DNA from: Narthecium ossifragum
Taxonomy: Eukaryota; Streptophyta; Magnoliopsida; Dioscoreales; Nartheciaceae
DNA: 64,000 nucleotides
Assembly (NCBI GenBank): GCA_963920575.1
Contig: OY986969.1
Location: 15,175,288-15,239,287, forward strand
Reading direction: 5' to 3'
Under the pieces are notes generated by a model that saw only the letters and a list, made by a program, of their open reading frames with translations, searched no databases and was not told the origin of the DNA. How positions within the stretch are numbered: the stretch's first letter is position 1; every line of letters begins with the position of its first letter. The position numbers were made by a program, and so were the translations under genes. Below are positions 33,604 through 46,081 of the stretch, piece by piece.

Positions 33604-36434
33604 TGTCACGCCCCGACCTAGAAAACCCATCCGGGCCTGGATGTGAGGGTTCTAAACCTATTTCTAAAATCGAACGACGAGAGTTTCCCCTGTATTTCAC
33701 AATTTGAACCCTGTACAGTTATAATCTTCACAATAAATTAAAACGATAAATCTAATAGTTCTAAATTTCAATATGAATATTAATCTATTATCACAATTCT
33801 TACTATCTAGTACAGGTTCTGATACAATGCTTTAATCAACCCTCATTACATAATTTAATACAGACAATTAATCCTCGAAGAGGGAAATTATACATTTAAT
33901 ACAACTGCAAATGTACAACTATTAACAAAAGGGGAAAACTCCAGGATCATCTAGTACTCCTCGAAACTTCAAGTCCGCGATCACCTCGAGAATAGCGCGC
34001 CAACGCCCAGAAGATCACCTGAAAGGAAAGAACTGCATCGACCTACATCGCCGATGCAGCCCAGGTAGGAGTGAGTAACAAAGCTCAGTAGGGTTCTACG
34101 CTATTCTACGTCGCACAGAAAGGAAGGGAAACAACAACAGTGTTGTTTGTCCGCCGAAGTCTAAAGGATGCCACGGGGTCCCATAACCCCTATCGATTCC
34201 CCAAGGGATCCTACTCTTCTCAACCGACCACGCTGGGAACTTCAACCAAACACGCTGGGAGGAAACAAAGAACCAGAAGCAGTAGGAACACCCTTTACTC
34301 AGCAGGAAACCACTGCCTGGGGACACACGTCAGGGACATCGACAACCATCCTTAGCACTTGGCCTTGGAGAACCGACACGACCTCTAAACCTCAAAAAAT
34401 ATAATATTCCAGTCCGACTACCTAATAATCCTCGAATGATATCAAATATAATCATTGATGACAATCACGTCCTAATCCTCGACTACCCGAACCCCGGTCC
34501 TAGGGCTAAATGCAGGCTATCCGAGAACCCCAGACCGACCATCAAAACCATCGCCTACCACCTAATCTGATGCTTCTAATGCAATTAAATGCATGCAATG
34601 CTTACACGCAGATCAAGAGGAATTCATACATGCAACAATATGACATCACAACGTACAGGGCTAGGCATAGCCTACAGCTCGCCAAGGGGGTAAACATGCA
34701 TAAAGCATATAAAGATCTAAACTACAATAATTCAATAGTATAACGGCGCCCACGGGCCGTAAATAAGCAACAACACATTCAATCAAAATTTCAGCATTAC
34801 GACGGCGTCCACAGCCGTCAACCGCAATTTCTACAACGGGACAGAACCCCGGCCACGCAATGCACAAGATGCAACAATTACAAATTGACTATGGTAGGGT
34901 ACAACCCTAACCCTTAATTCTATTTAAACATTCCAAGGGGCATGACTCCCTTGGTTCAACCACAAAGTAGAAAATGGCATACTGTCAGCCCATTTATTCT
35001 ACGCAACTAAATACATACATAATCCAACAAGATTAACATTAATTGCGAGAAAAGATAATATTTGCAAAATTGAAACCTTGAGCTACACATGCTTAAAACA
35101 CGGCATAAATCCTTCATAATTACCCTAGAATTCAAAGACATGATATCCAACAACCTTAGCAATCTAGTACGAGAAGACCCAAGGAAATAGATCAAGAAAA
35201 ACTCCTTTTTCGGCCAAAAACCCAAGCTTTTATCAAAGGTTAGGTTTCGCCAGAGATCAGGGAACAATTCATAATAAATCATAGGAAAATCCAAAAATTA
35301 TGACATCAGCGGCAATTGAATGTAGATTCGAAGATCTACAACTTTCATCTTGATGATCAAATGAGATCATGCACGTACGAGCCCAGATTGGAGCTAGAAC
35401 AGCTCAGCTTATTGAAAAACAAAGCTTCGGTAAAATCTAGGAAAAACTTCGAAAAATCCGGATAAAACCCATATCAAATTGCATGAAGCTTCAATCAATT
35501 ACTAAGCATGCATCAAGGGACTAATTAGAACATAGAAATCAACTAATCCAACAAACAAACCCTAGATCTAGCGTAACCTAAAGATCAAGGTAGAAACCCC
35601 ACCTTAAATGCCAATCCAAGCTTCAATCCTCGCTAGTCCACCGTGATCCGCCATCCTCTGTCGACGCCGCCATCTCCAGCTCACCGGAGAGCCGCTGGAG
35701 GTCCTCCCACATCCATAGCCGTCGCTGGAGAAGGAAGGGACATCCACGGGAGAGAGAAAGGGAAGGAGAAGGGAGAGGGGGCCTTGCCGCAGCCCCTGGC
35801 TTGCCGGGGAACCGCCGGGAGCCGTCCGACGCCTCCCTCCAAACGCGACGGGAAGATGGAGAAAGAGAGGAGGGAGAAGCCAGAGGGGATCTGGGAAGAG
35901 GAGAGGAGAGGAGAGCTTGGGAGGGACGAAGGTGGTGACCGGCAAGGGTGGCGAAACTCCGGAGAGGGAAGAGGGCTAGCCGGCGTGGTCGCGAGCGGTG
36001 GAGAAGAAGAGAGGGGGTCGGGCGCGGGAAAGAGCAGGGGAAGAAAAGAGGAAAAGATAAGAAAGAAAAGAAGAGAAAAGGGAGAGAGAAGAGAGGTTTA
36101 AGCCACTTAAGTGGCTTAGCCGGTTCAGACGAGCCAATTGATCGGATTGGATCCGATTTGATTTCAAATTGTGATCTCGTCAATCTCATCCGGATTTGTC
36201 GATCCCGAACACTTCTACTGTATCTTTTCAATCACGTACATCGATCAAGGTCGTGTGTGCACTACGCGGGTGTGAAACTGACCGCCAAGGAACAATTTAC
36301 CAAATTGCCCTTGGGGTCAAAAAACAGTGATGCGATCAACCAATCGCAACCCAAGGTCAACCGGGCCAAAACCAACCAAGTCAAAGCCCTCGACCCAACG
36401 GGGTCGGACCGGGTTGGAGGAACGGGTCCTCACA
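33604..36434 (-). mobile_element. Solo LTR, T family (T4), inside X RNase H
   Basis: Begins TGTCACGCCCCGACC and ends GGAACGGGTCCTCACA, 2831 bp, with a perfect 5-bp duplication AAAAT (33599-33603 and 36435-36439). X RNase H reads across: ITIF on the right, LTDHATLKYLL on the left. It contains the shared T blocks (TGCAGCCCAGGTAGGAGTGAG near 34053, GGGGTCCCATAACCCC near 34175) and a GA-rich region at 35640-36100 that yields long chance ORFs on both strands. No internal region, so a solo LTR. Confidence 0.93.
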
Positions 36435-37570
36435 AAAATAGTGATAGGAGAACCAATTAAATAAGCACGAAACTTGTCTAATGCAAAGACTATAGCTAAC
36501 AGTTCTTTCTCGGAGGTAGAATAATTCATCTGTGCATTATTCAAGGTTCGGCTAGCATAATTAATAACATGAGGTTTACCATCTTTTCGCTGCCCTAAAA
36601 CAACTCCTACAGCAAAATCACTTGCATCACACATCAATTCAAAAAGAAGGCTCCAATTGGCTGGTTGCACAATAGGTGCGGAAGTCAATTTATCAATCAA
36701 GGCTTGAAATGCCTCTTAACAAGCAATAGTCCACTCAAAAGGGGTATCCTTTATCAAAAGATTACATAAAGGACGAGCAATAGCAAAAAAATTTTGAATG
36801 AATCTCCTGTAAAAACCAGCATGCCCTAGAAAGGATCTAACATTTTTAACAGTCTTTGGCACAGGAAGCTTCGAGATGAGATCGATTTTTGATCGATCCA
36901 CCTCAATGCCTCTAGAAGAGACTATGTGGCCCAACACAATACCTGAGGGCACCATGAAGTGACACTTTTCCCAATTAAGCACAAGGTGCTTCTCTTCCCA
37001 CATGACTAAGACTCTCTTTATGTTTTGCAAGCATGCATCAAAAGTATTACCAAATACAATCAAGTCATCCATATATACTTCCATACATTCCTCGATCATA
37101 TCAGGAAACATACTCATCATACAACGCTGAAAAGTAGCAGGAGCATTACACAATCCAAATGGCATTCTACGGAAAGCATAAGTACCAAAAGGACATGTAA
37201 AAGTAGTTTTTTCCTGATCTTCTAAAGCAATCTGAATCTAATAATGTCCACAATAACCATCAAGAAAATAATAAAAAGGATGTCCAGCTACTCTCTCTAA
37301 AATCTGGTCTAAGAATGGTAAAGGAAAGTGATCCTTACGGGTGGCTGCATTCAGTTTTATATAATCTATACACATGCGCCATCCGGTCACCAATTTAGTG
37401 GGGACAAAGTCTGCACTTTCATTTTGAACAACGGTGACACCAGATTTTTTAGGCACAACCTGTGTAGGGCTCACCCATTTGCTATCAGCAATGGGGTAGA
37501 TGATCCCTGCATCTAATAATTTCAGCACTTCGGTTTTTACTACCTCTTTCATTGTAGGGTTCAACCTATG
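36435..37570 (-). pseudogene. X reverse transcriptase and RNase H N-terminus
   Basis: On the minus strand from 37564: [59 protein letters not shown], then a stop near 37237, then 37165 onward [20 protein letters not shown], the catalytic VYMDDLIVFG, SWEKCHF-like NWEKCHFMVPSGIVLGHIVS and [14 protein letters not shown] stop at about 36716 separates RT from RNase H, which runs FELMCDASDFAVGVVLGQRK and STSEKELLAIVFALDKFRAY to the T4 insertion. The YMDD box is intact. Confidence 0.9.
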
Positions 37571-38498
37571 CTAAGGATCCCTACGATGTACAGCCCCCTG
37601 TTCAAGATTAATCATATGGGAACATATCAAGGGACTAATACCTTTCAGATCTGCTATACTCCATCCAATAGCTGATTTATGCTCATTTAAAACGCTAAGT
37701 AATTGCTCACCTTGATCTGCCGTTAATGATGAAGAAATAATAACTGGGTATGTATCACCTAGACCAAGATAGGAGTGCTTTAAACCTTGAGGTAGCGGCT
37801 TAAGGTCCAGCTTGGGCGGTTCTACTGCTGATGGCGTCGGTGGCTGTCCTCTTTCTGGCAGTTCTTTAAACTTTGGATTCCGTGGACCTGCAAAAGAACA
37901 ATGTTCCAAATTTTTACACATACCATCAACATCAACATTTCATCCAAATCTAATTCAAAAGAACCAATTTCAGTGGTAGCAAACTCCTCTTCTGTGAGCA
38001 AATCAATCTGGTAAGTCTGCTGGCATTCATCATCCTCATCAGGCCGCTTAGCAACATTAAAAACATTAATTTCTAAAGTCATATTCCTAAAATTTAACTT
38101 CATTAAGCTATACATGCAATTAATTATAGCATTAGCAGTAGCAAGTAACGGTCTACCTAAAATAATAGGAATTCTAGAATCAGCAGTTACTACAGCCTGT
38201 GTATCCAAGACTAAGAAATCAACAAGATAATAAAATTTATCTATTTGATCAAGAACATCCTCTACTACTCCTCGTGGAGTCTTCGTGGATCTATCTGCCA
38301 GTTGCAAAATCACAGATGTCGACTTAATCTGTCCTAAACCAAGTTGCAAGTAAACAGAATATAGCATCAAATTAACACTTACATCAAGATCTAATAAAGA
38401 ATGTCCTATTTCATGCTCTCCAATGAAACAAGACACAACAGGACAGCCAAGATCCTTATATTTAGGAGGAATCCTATGCTGAAGCAGTGCACTAACCT
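37571..38498 (-). pseudogene. X protease and protease-RT linker
   Basis: Minus strand: KVSALLQHRIPPKYKDLG, then CFIGEHEIGHSLLDLDVSVN (protease active site, where the usual DLG reads DLD), VILQLADRSTKTPRGVVEDV and IPIILGRPLLATANAIINC. An acidic linker follows and then YPVIISSSLTADQGEQLLSV leading to RT. A frameshift lies near 37920. The glycine change next to the catalytic Asp should abolish protease activity. The upstream gag-protease linker of X is missing at the T5 junction (38498). Confidence 0.88.
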
Positions 38499-39730
38499 TG
38501 TCACGCCCCGACCCAGAAAACCCATCCGGGCCGAGATGTGAGGGTCCTAAATCTAAAATCAAACGGCGAGAGTCTCCCTTGTAAACATCACTTTTAAACC
38601 TGATGCATGATTATAATATTCACAATTTATTGAAACTATCCTATCATCAAGTCATAATACAAATTAACTACTATAGTACTCAATTAACTTTAAATAGATA
38701 CAATAATGGTTCAAGTCCTCGAAGTACAACAATCTCTGATCAATTTAAATCAAATTGAAATACAAATACATTTCTCCTTCATATTACAATTCATACATTC
38801 AAGGTTGTACATCAATTCAATAAGATAAAGTGATGATGTCCTCGATCTCACGCGCCACCAAGGGGAGTGTTGCCTCCAAGCCGCAACTACCTGAAAAAAA
38901 GGAACTGCATCGACCTGCATCGCCGATGCAGCCCAGGTAGGAGTGAGCAACAAAACTCAGTAGGGTTCTACGCTATTCTACGTCATACTGAAGGGAGGAA
39001 AACAACAACTGTGTTGTCTCTCCACCTAAGTCTAAGGAATGCCAAGGGTCCCATAACCCTATCGATGTCCCAAGGGCTCCCGTCATGAACCTCTCTCTTG
39101 AACATGTTACCAAGATCACCATAAGCACCAACAGGGGAACGGTACCATGCGGGATCACCCTTACCCAAGAACAAACGAGAGGAAACAAAGACTGCGGGGT
39201 CCAGTCCAGGTACCACCCTGCTCAGTCATACCATCTCTCGCGGGGACACAAATGTCAGGGAATGCATCGACATCCATCCTTAGCACTTGGCCTTGAGGAA
39301 ACAACACGACCTCTAAACCTCAACCACAATATTCCAGTCCGACTATCTAATAATCCTCAAATAATATCAAGAGATTTTTGCAATCCGGTACCATGTACTT
39401 TCCCAGAAATGTACTTTGGTACCACCAAGTTTGGGATTTGCAATTTGATACCACCAAGTTATAAACTAAGTGAAATTTAATGCCGACCCTCAATTCCGTT
39501 AGTATAACTTGACGGAAAACCGCTCACGTGCACACACGTGAGTGGTTTTTCATCCGTTTCCCGGGTTTTGCACCCGTTTCCCACCTCTCTCCAGTCATCC
39601 GCCTCTTTCCTAAGTCTCCTTCACCCTCTTCCTCTCTTTTCTTCTCTCCTCCTCTACTTCTCTCGGCGTGCCGGACACCAAGGTCAAGCACCTCCGGCTC
39701 CGGCTCCAAGCACCACAAACTGTCGCCGCT

Positions 39731-40240
39731 CTAGCCCCCCTCTCTCTCCTCGGCCGCACCTCTGCTTCCCTTTTCCACCTCTTCCCTCCTCGCGGCATCC
39801 CCTTCGCCCACGCCCTGCCAAGCCGTTGTTTGGGAGGTACGAGGTGGGCCGGTTGCTGGCTTCCTTCCTCTATGCCACCGTCGTCCCTCCTCGCCAACGC
39901 CGTCGTCCCTCCGCGCCGACTCCCTGTCGCCGCTACACAGGTCTAGCCCTCTCTCTCTCCCTGGCCTCGCCTCCGCTCCCCTTCTCCACCTCTTCCCTCC
40001 TTGCTGCATCCCCTTCACCCACGGCCTACCACTCCAGCTCCCGACGCCCGCACTAGCCGACGTCCCTCCTCACCATCTCCACCGTCCCTCCGCGCCGACT
40101 CCTTGCCGCCGCTACGCAGGTCTAGCCCCCCTCTCTCTCCTTGGCCTCGCCTCCGCTCCCCTTCTCCACCTCTTCCCTCCTCACGGCATCCTCTTCGCCC
40201 ACGGCCTCCCACTCCAGCTCCCGACGCCCGCACTAGCCGC
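39731..40240. repeat. Tandem duplication of captured GC-rich segment
   Basis: A unit starting TCTAGCCC(CC)TCTCTCTC and running through CCACCTCTTCCCTCC and GCATCC is present at about 39731, 39943 and 40121, spaced about 212 and 178 bp. The last two copies share CTCCAGCTCCCGACGCCCGC. The differing spacings mean part of the unit was deleted or added. Long ORFs here reflect composition only; I recognise no protein. Confidence 0.8.
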
Positions 40241-40498
40241 TAGGCGTACCACCGCGCTACCAACGCCATCACACCATCACTGACGCCCGCACTAGTCCCA
40301 GTCTCTCGATGTCGTCGATGAGCTCGTTGCCACCGTGAGGTGGAGAGATGGGCGAGGTGGTCGGTGGCGATCCGAGTGGTGCAACTGATCTTGCTATCTT
40401 CTCTGCTTTGCTCTGTTTCTCTTCTCTACTCTGCTTCATATGTTCTCTGTTTCTTTCTGTTCTTCCCTTATTTGCTATCTTCTTGTTACTTGGCCGGT

Positions 40499-40668
40499 GT
40501 TGGTGAGGGTGCTGCCGTGAGCCTCAATGACTATGAAGGAGGTTAAGCTCTCGGATGCGATGAGCTCGATGCCCTGCCATTGACGACGCTTCTCCTTCTC
40601 AGTGAGGTGGTGGATCTCGGGGTCGACGGTGGCCAATGGGTGTTGCCCCATTCGTTGACGGCATCCAT
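40499..40668 (-). pseudogene. SHM: Captured serine hydroxymethyltransferase exon 1 fragment
   Basis: On the minus strand an ATG at 40668 opens MDAVNEWGN, the known start of plant cytosolic-type SHMT. Near 40638 one base is missing in a C run, and the next frame carries [20 protein letters not shown] followed by [18 protein letters not shown] and LTN, which corresponds to the SHMT N-terminal region that precedes the KYSEG motif. Homology stops after LTN, where the fragment was cut. Active SHMT (pyridoxal-phosphate enzyme of one-carbon metabolism) is about 470 residues, so this has under 60 residues plus a frameshift and cannot be functional. Some 5' UTR appears to be captured upstream. Confidence 0.85.
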
Positions 40669-43341
40669 GGTGGAGATGGAGAAGAGGAGGGAAGGAGGAG
40701 GTCAAAAAAGAAGCTGAGGAGGAGGTGGCGAAGGCGTCATAGTTTGCATGCGTATGGGACACTCCGGCGATAAATAGGCTGATGGTGGTCACGTGACATT
40801 CACGTGACCAGTTTACCGTCAGCCCTCATACGACGTTAGGGGTCTGGACCAATTTGTCATGGTATTGTAAGTTGGATACATCAAATTGCAAATCCCAAAC
40901 TTGGTGGTACCAAAGTGCATTTCTGGGAAAGTACATTGTACCGGAATGCAAAAATCCCTAATATCAAACATAGTCATTGATGACAATCACGTCCTAATCC
41001 TCGACTACCCCAAACCCCGGTCCTAGGGCTAGACCCGGGCTACCCAAGAACCCCGGATCGGCGATCGAATCCATCGCCTACCACCTATCCTTAATGCTTC
41101 TAATGCAAGCAAATGCATGCAATGCTCACGCGCACAGAAATACAGAAAGATAAGCATGCAACAGTATGACATCACAACATACAGGGCTAGGCATAGCCTA
41201 CAGCTTACCAAAGAGTAAACATAACAAGGGGTCTAAAGCAGATAAAGGTCTAAATTACAATCATCCAATATTATAACGGTGCCCACGGGCTGTAAACAAG
41301 CAACACCACATTCAATCAAAATTTCGGCATTACAACGACATCCACAGCCGTCAACCACAATTTCTACAACGGGGCACAACCCCGGCTACGCAATCCTCAA
41401 TCAATAACAAATATGATAAGCAACAACTAGGGCACAACCTCTGCCCATTTAATTATCTAAACATCCCAAGGGGCATGACTCCCTTGGTTCAACCACAAGC
41501 CTCACATAGGGCTGGGCCACACATAGGGCCTACATATATATACATATAGATAACATGCTAAGAAAATGCTAACATAACATTCATAAGGGGAATCGAGGGA
41601 AATTCATCAAATATAGGATTTTCATAAATAGAAAACCCAAGTCTATTCTCTCGAGAAATCCACGTTACATTCACAGGAAATCCAGCTGAAGACTGCCCAC
41701 TAGCATACCAGTATTTATCACACAGAATATATCAATTTGCATAAAAGGAGAAGATCTTCATAAACATGACCTAGAACTAAGCATGCAAACAAATCTATTA
41801 AAATCCTACTAAGATTAACATACATGCTCATTACCATAATCCAAATCACTTATAATTAATAGGCATACTTCACAATCTAATTGCTAATTAGAGGGGGTTT
41901 TGCAATTAACTAATTAGGCCGAAATTGAGGTAATTAAGTATGCAAAGATCATCACATTGAACATGTTAATCCTAGAGATCAGTTGGAGCATTAACTTCAT
42001 AATTCCTGAAGAATCAAACACAATAAATCATCGAGAAATCCACTAACCAACTAATTCCCGGATTGCTACAATAAACCACCATTAGAGACGATAAGCACTT
42101 TGCAAATCAACATCCAAACATCGTCAAATTTGAAATAAAACTTGGGCAGACGTAGATTTGCATGCTAGGAACATGCAGCCCAAGAATTTGATTAATCTAA
42201 CAGCTAATCTTCCCGGAATTCACTAATCAATTCACTAATTTCAACCTCGTCGCAGATCCGAAGAAAAATCACCATACATCATAGAAAACTCTGAAAATTA
42301 TGAAATCAGCGGCAAATGAAACTAGATCCAAAGACCTACAATTCTCATGTTGATGATCAAACGAGATCATGCACGTACGAGCCACGATCGGAGCTAGAAC
42401 AGCTCAGCTCGCAGAAAAACAGAGCTTCGATAAAATCCAGGAAAACCATGCTTAGAAAACCCAATCAAATCACAATCAAATCCTAAGAACATCTACCAGA
42501 TGAAGAACATGCATCAAGAGACTAATTAGAGCATAGAAATCAACTAATCCAACAATAAAACCCTAGATCTAGCATATCCTAAAGATCAAGGTAGAAACCC
42601 TACCTTAAACGCCAAATCCGTCTTCAATCCTTGCTAATCCGCCGTCCTCCGTCGCCATCGTCGTCTCCAGCTCATCGAAGAGCCGCCTGGAGTCGCTAGG
42701 AGTCCACCGGGCACTCCCTCACCAACAGCCGTCGCCGGAGAAGAAGGAAGATAGAGGAAGAAGAGCCGCCGCCACCACCTCCAGATCGTCGGGAGTCTGT
42801 CGTTCACGCACGACAAAAAGAGAAGGGAAGAAGAGGGAAGATGAGGCCGCATGGTTTCGTGGAAAAGGAGAGGACGAGGAGAGCTCGGGAGGGACGTGGC
42901 CGGCGGTGATGGCGAATGAGCTCCGGAGGAGGGGAGAGGGCCGGCGCGGTCGCGAGCGGAGGAGAAGAAAGGAGAAAACAAGGAAGTTTGGGCACAGGGG
43001 AGAAGAAAAGGGAAGAGAGAGAGAGAGAGAAAGAAAGGATTTTATAATAAAGCTGAGATCTACTCTCGGCCGTCTGTCTCGATCTTTTCGATCGAGTTCC
43101 GATCTACCGATCGGGAATGCCTATAAGGATCTAATCAGCCACATCCATCAATCCAAGGCCGTGTGTGCACTACGCGAGTGTGAAACCGACCGCCAAGGCG
43201 TAATTTATCAAATTATCCTTGGAGTCCAAAAACACCGATGCGATCAACCAATCGCAATTCAAGGCCAACCGGGCCAAAACCAACCAAGCCAAGCCCTCGA
43301 CCCAACGCGGTCGGACCGGGTTGGAGGAACGGGTCCTCACA

Positions 43342-44351
43342 ACCTATCACCCTTAAAGAAATTTCGTCCCGAAATTCGATAAGAGTAGGGCTGGAAACAC
43401 CAAAAAAAACAAAACACACATGCGCAAGACAAGAAGGGTTAGCAAGCTCACAACTCGAGCAACCACACAAGGCACCGGGCATCAACGCCTGCAATACAAA
43501 CCACCGGGCACCAATGCCCGGAACGGCCACACAAGACAAAGAAACACCTCGGGGTGAGAACCATTTGGGACAAACTGCATATGTGCCTCCAGCGCTCCCA
43601 AGTTACCCCTACAACACCTCTGTACCTTCAGAGGACTAAACCTGACTGAACCGTTCTGTCTCTCGAAACTGGTCTCTCCTAGCAATCATCTGAACTGACT
43701 ACCTCTTGTGTAATGTAGTTGGCCCAAGCTCGAATCATCGAGTCTGACTTTGAACGACGTAACAGAATGACGCCTCCTCGACACTACCGCTGTCCAACTG
43801 ACAACCTCTGCGTCGTATGATCCAAAAAGGGCACTCTGTCTCCAACTGCGAACTCCAACGGTCATTGCCTTTGAGCTATCAGAAATCTTTAAATCTGGTC
43901 TGCGTCAACTCTCTAAGCAGAAAATTGGATGACAACATGTGGATCAGTGAACGAAATCTCTATAGGGTCTGCCTAACAAGTAGAAAGACGACATGAGAAG
44001 CAGTACTCTGCCTCAAAAGGTGCAACGCGGGTGTTGAGTTGCCAACTGCTTTAGTAGGCGAACCCCACCCTGGGGTATGATCTTGTTGCCTGACATCCGC
44101 ATAATGACATGTGCTCCAAGCACTTCACAAGAGATCTGAATGGTCTTCTCTGATCGTCTGTCCATCTGTGCCGCGAGATACTGTGCTATAATCTGTACTC
44201 CTTAGTATCCCAGAGATGAAGTCCGTCGTACTATGATGTCCACTATGACACTAGAAAGGACTGAAACGGGGCTGCTATCTGTCAATACTCTGCCTCCACC
44301 TCCTAACAGGTGAGGTAAAGAGGAAAGAACTCTGCATCTGGTGCCACCTAT
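43342..44351 (-). pseudogene. T5 degraded pol end
   Basis: Adjacent to the LTR, the minus strand has GAATTTCGGGACGAAATTTC, parallel to the end of T1 pol at 15320. Further right are scattered matches to the T1 integrase C-terminal region (for example AGTTCGCAGTTGGAGACAG near 43840, corresponding to GTTTGCCGTTGGCGACAG in T1). Stops and indels occur throughout, and no continuous frame survives. Confidence 0.65.
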
Positions 44352-46081
44352 TGATGTGCTATCGCAGGCACTCAAAAATAAATCCAATACTCTTCAAAAC
44401 AAATGTAGTAGTGCGAGTACGAGTCGATCCCACGAAGAGTGTTCAGTCTAGTTTTGTGCTTAGTAAACAAAGATAGGGGGGTTTTAAACGTGAGGAAAAA
44501 TAATAAAGAAATAATATAAATAAAAGAAACAAGTTGAATCAAGAGAACAAACCTTGGTCTGAGTCAACATCCACCATCGGAATCCAACAACTGATCATAG
44601 ATGCAAGTATCAATCAATTCATACCATGAATATTCACCGTCCGAATTAAATTCGAATCTCTCCTCGATCATAGTTAATTAGAAACAAGCGATCTAATCAA
44701 CCCTAACTACTAGACAACCTAAGACAAGCGCTGTAGATTTAATCTAGTAGCAGCGTTAAGAATAGGGAGATCGATGAAGCTAAATAACACAAGCTCAAGC
44801 GGTTGCATTTAATCTAGTTGAATATTCTTCCTAAGATCTAACAAGATCTGATCAGCAGTAAATTATTAGATCCTAGTTGCTTCGCAGATTAGAGGGATCA
44901 AATAATTCCGGATTTAATATCCAACCTAGCAGTAGATCGCAATGAATAATAAACTAGTAGCGCTCCTAGCAATTAGACAAGACAATTATGAAGATTTAAT
45001 CACAGAAGAACATCCAATACTCATGTATAAACTGAACAATAAAAATAGATTAGATCTCACAGTTTCATTGATTCCGAGGTTTCAGTCTCCTCGACCAAGG
45101 ATCAAGATTTAGCCACGCAGGGCCATCAAGAACAATCCTCCAAAAGATTTCATAAAGCAAAAGAAAACCTAGAAAAAATATAAAAGAGGAGAAAGAGTAG
45201 CCAAAAGTGTCCAAGAATCCCCCCTCAAACCCTAGAAAGAGTCCTATTTATAGCCTTCAAGTGTATCCACCCTCGAATTAGATCACAATCGTTGATTTTT
45301 GTTACTGGGAAAGTCCGATCGATCGGACCTTGGATGCTGGATCGATCGGTCTCATTAAAATCTTCAACTTCTATTCACGCCCGAGCCCGATCGATCGGAC
45401 TAAAGGAGTCGGATCGATCGATTTCGTAAAAATCCTTCGTCTCTGGCTCTTCCCGAGTTCGATCGATGGTCCGATCGATCGAACTGTGTTCCTCTAAAAA
45501 GCATACGTTCTGTCACCCTTTTATTCCCAAGTCCGATCGATCGAATTATGAGTGTTGGATCAATCGGTTGAGTAAAAATCCGCTGTTTTTGACTTTTTCC
45601 GAGTCCGATCGATCGGACCATTGGTGTCGGATCGATCGGACCCCATAGGAGCGATAGAGGGATCGATCGGATGCGTTGTGGCTGAAAAACGCATGTTCTG
45701 TCACGTTTTTGCTTGGTCCGATCGATCGGCGGATCGCTCGGACTTCCAGCTTATTTTCCTTTCTGCCATTCAGACTGCGCATCGGTATTGAAATTGCCGT
45801 AACTTCCTCTAGGAAACTCGGAATCACGAACCGTAAAATTCTCCAGAATCTAGACTTCAAGAGCTTTCCAACCATATATGGCACATCCTCGGGTTCTTCA
45901 TGAGCAGGTACAGATAAATCTTTAAAGTTGATCCAAGCACTCTTTTCAGCTTCTTTTCGACTTAAGGACTTCAATTGCATCCTAAATCAAAATATAAGAA
46001 TAATGAGTGTATTTAGGAACTAAATAAGTATAGGAGACTAAGTATTAAGGGATAAAAATATAACATTATGCATTCTCATCA
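44352..46081 (-). mobile_element. Solo LTR, Y family (Y'), inside T5
   Basis: Starts TGATGTGCTATCGCAGG and ends CATTATGCATTCTCATCA, 1730 bp, with a perfect 5-bp duplication CCTAT (44347-44351 and 46082-46086). In reverse complement both ends match the Y LTR, including ATGCATAATGTTATATTTTT and the GGGATCGACTCGTACTCGCAC block near the 3' end. There is no interior. A reverse TATA box (CTATTTATAG) is at about 45243-45252. Confidence 0.93.
45317..45740. repeat. GATCGATC pairs in Y' LTR
   Basis: Pairs at 45317/45340, 45389/45412, 45535/45558 (second copy GATCAATC) and 45607/45630, all 23 bp apart. Two contracted pairs (45461/45473 and 45720/45732) are 12 bp apart. Flanks are TCC...GGA instead of the AAG...CTT type seen in the related Y LTR. 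In element orientation all lie upstream of the TATA box. Confidence 0.9.

Larger units (their letters stand above)
39371..40958. mobile_element. Pack-MULE carrying an SHMT exon fragment
   Basis: Long inverted ends: left GAGATTTTTGCAATCCGGTA, right (reverse complement) GGGATTTTTGCATTCCGGTA, with close matching for about 100 bp including CCAAGTTTGGGATTTGCAA. A perfect 9-bp duplication TAATATCAA flanks it (39362-39370 and 40959-40967), the length expected for Mutator-like elements. The interior is GC-rich host-like DNA: a SHMT first-exon piece on the minus strand and a tandemly repeated unidentified segment. No transposase. Its subterminal CCGCTCACGTG motif also occurs in the MITE at 5664-6105. 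Confidence 0.93.
38499..43341 (-). mobile_element. T5 3' LTR split by a Pack-MULE
   Basis: Begins TGTCACGCCCCGACCC and ends GGAACGGGTCCTCACA. Without the Pack-MULE and one copy of its duplication it is about 3246 bp, longer than T4 but with the same block order. The (GA)n near 43018 and a GA-rich plus-strand stretch at 42900-43030 match those in T4. Confidence 0.88.

Noticed and set aside
35643..36460. Overlapping long ORFs on both strands
   Set aside because: They lie in the GA-rich part of solo LTR T4, are Arg/Glu/Ser repeats on one strand and Pro/Leu/Ser on the other, and match no protein. They are composition effects.
39538..40243. Pro/Ser/Arg-rich ORFs of up to 172 codons
   Set aside because: GC-rich captured and tandemly repeated DNA in the Pack-MULE; open in several frames at once, with no start context or domain.
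43341..43346. T5 LTR as a solo LTR with AACCT/ACCTA duplication
   Set aside because: The right flank matches the Tekay pol end found beside the T1 LTR, so it is internal element sequence, not target DNA.
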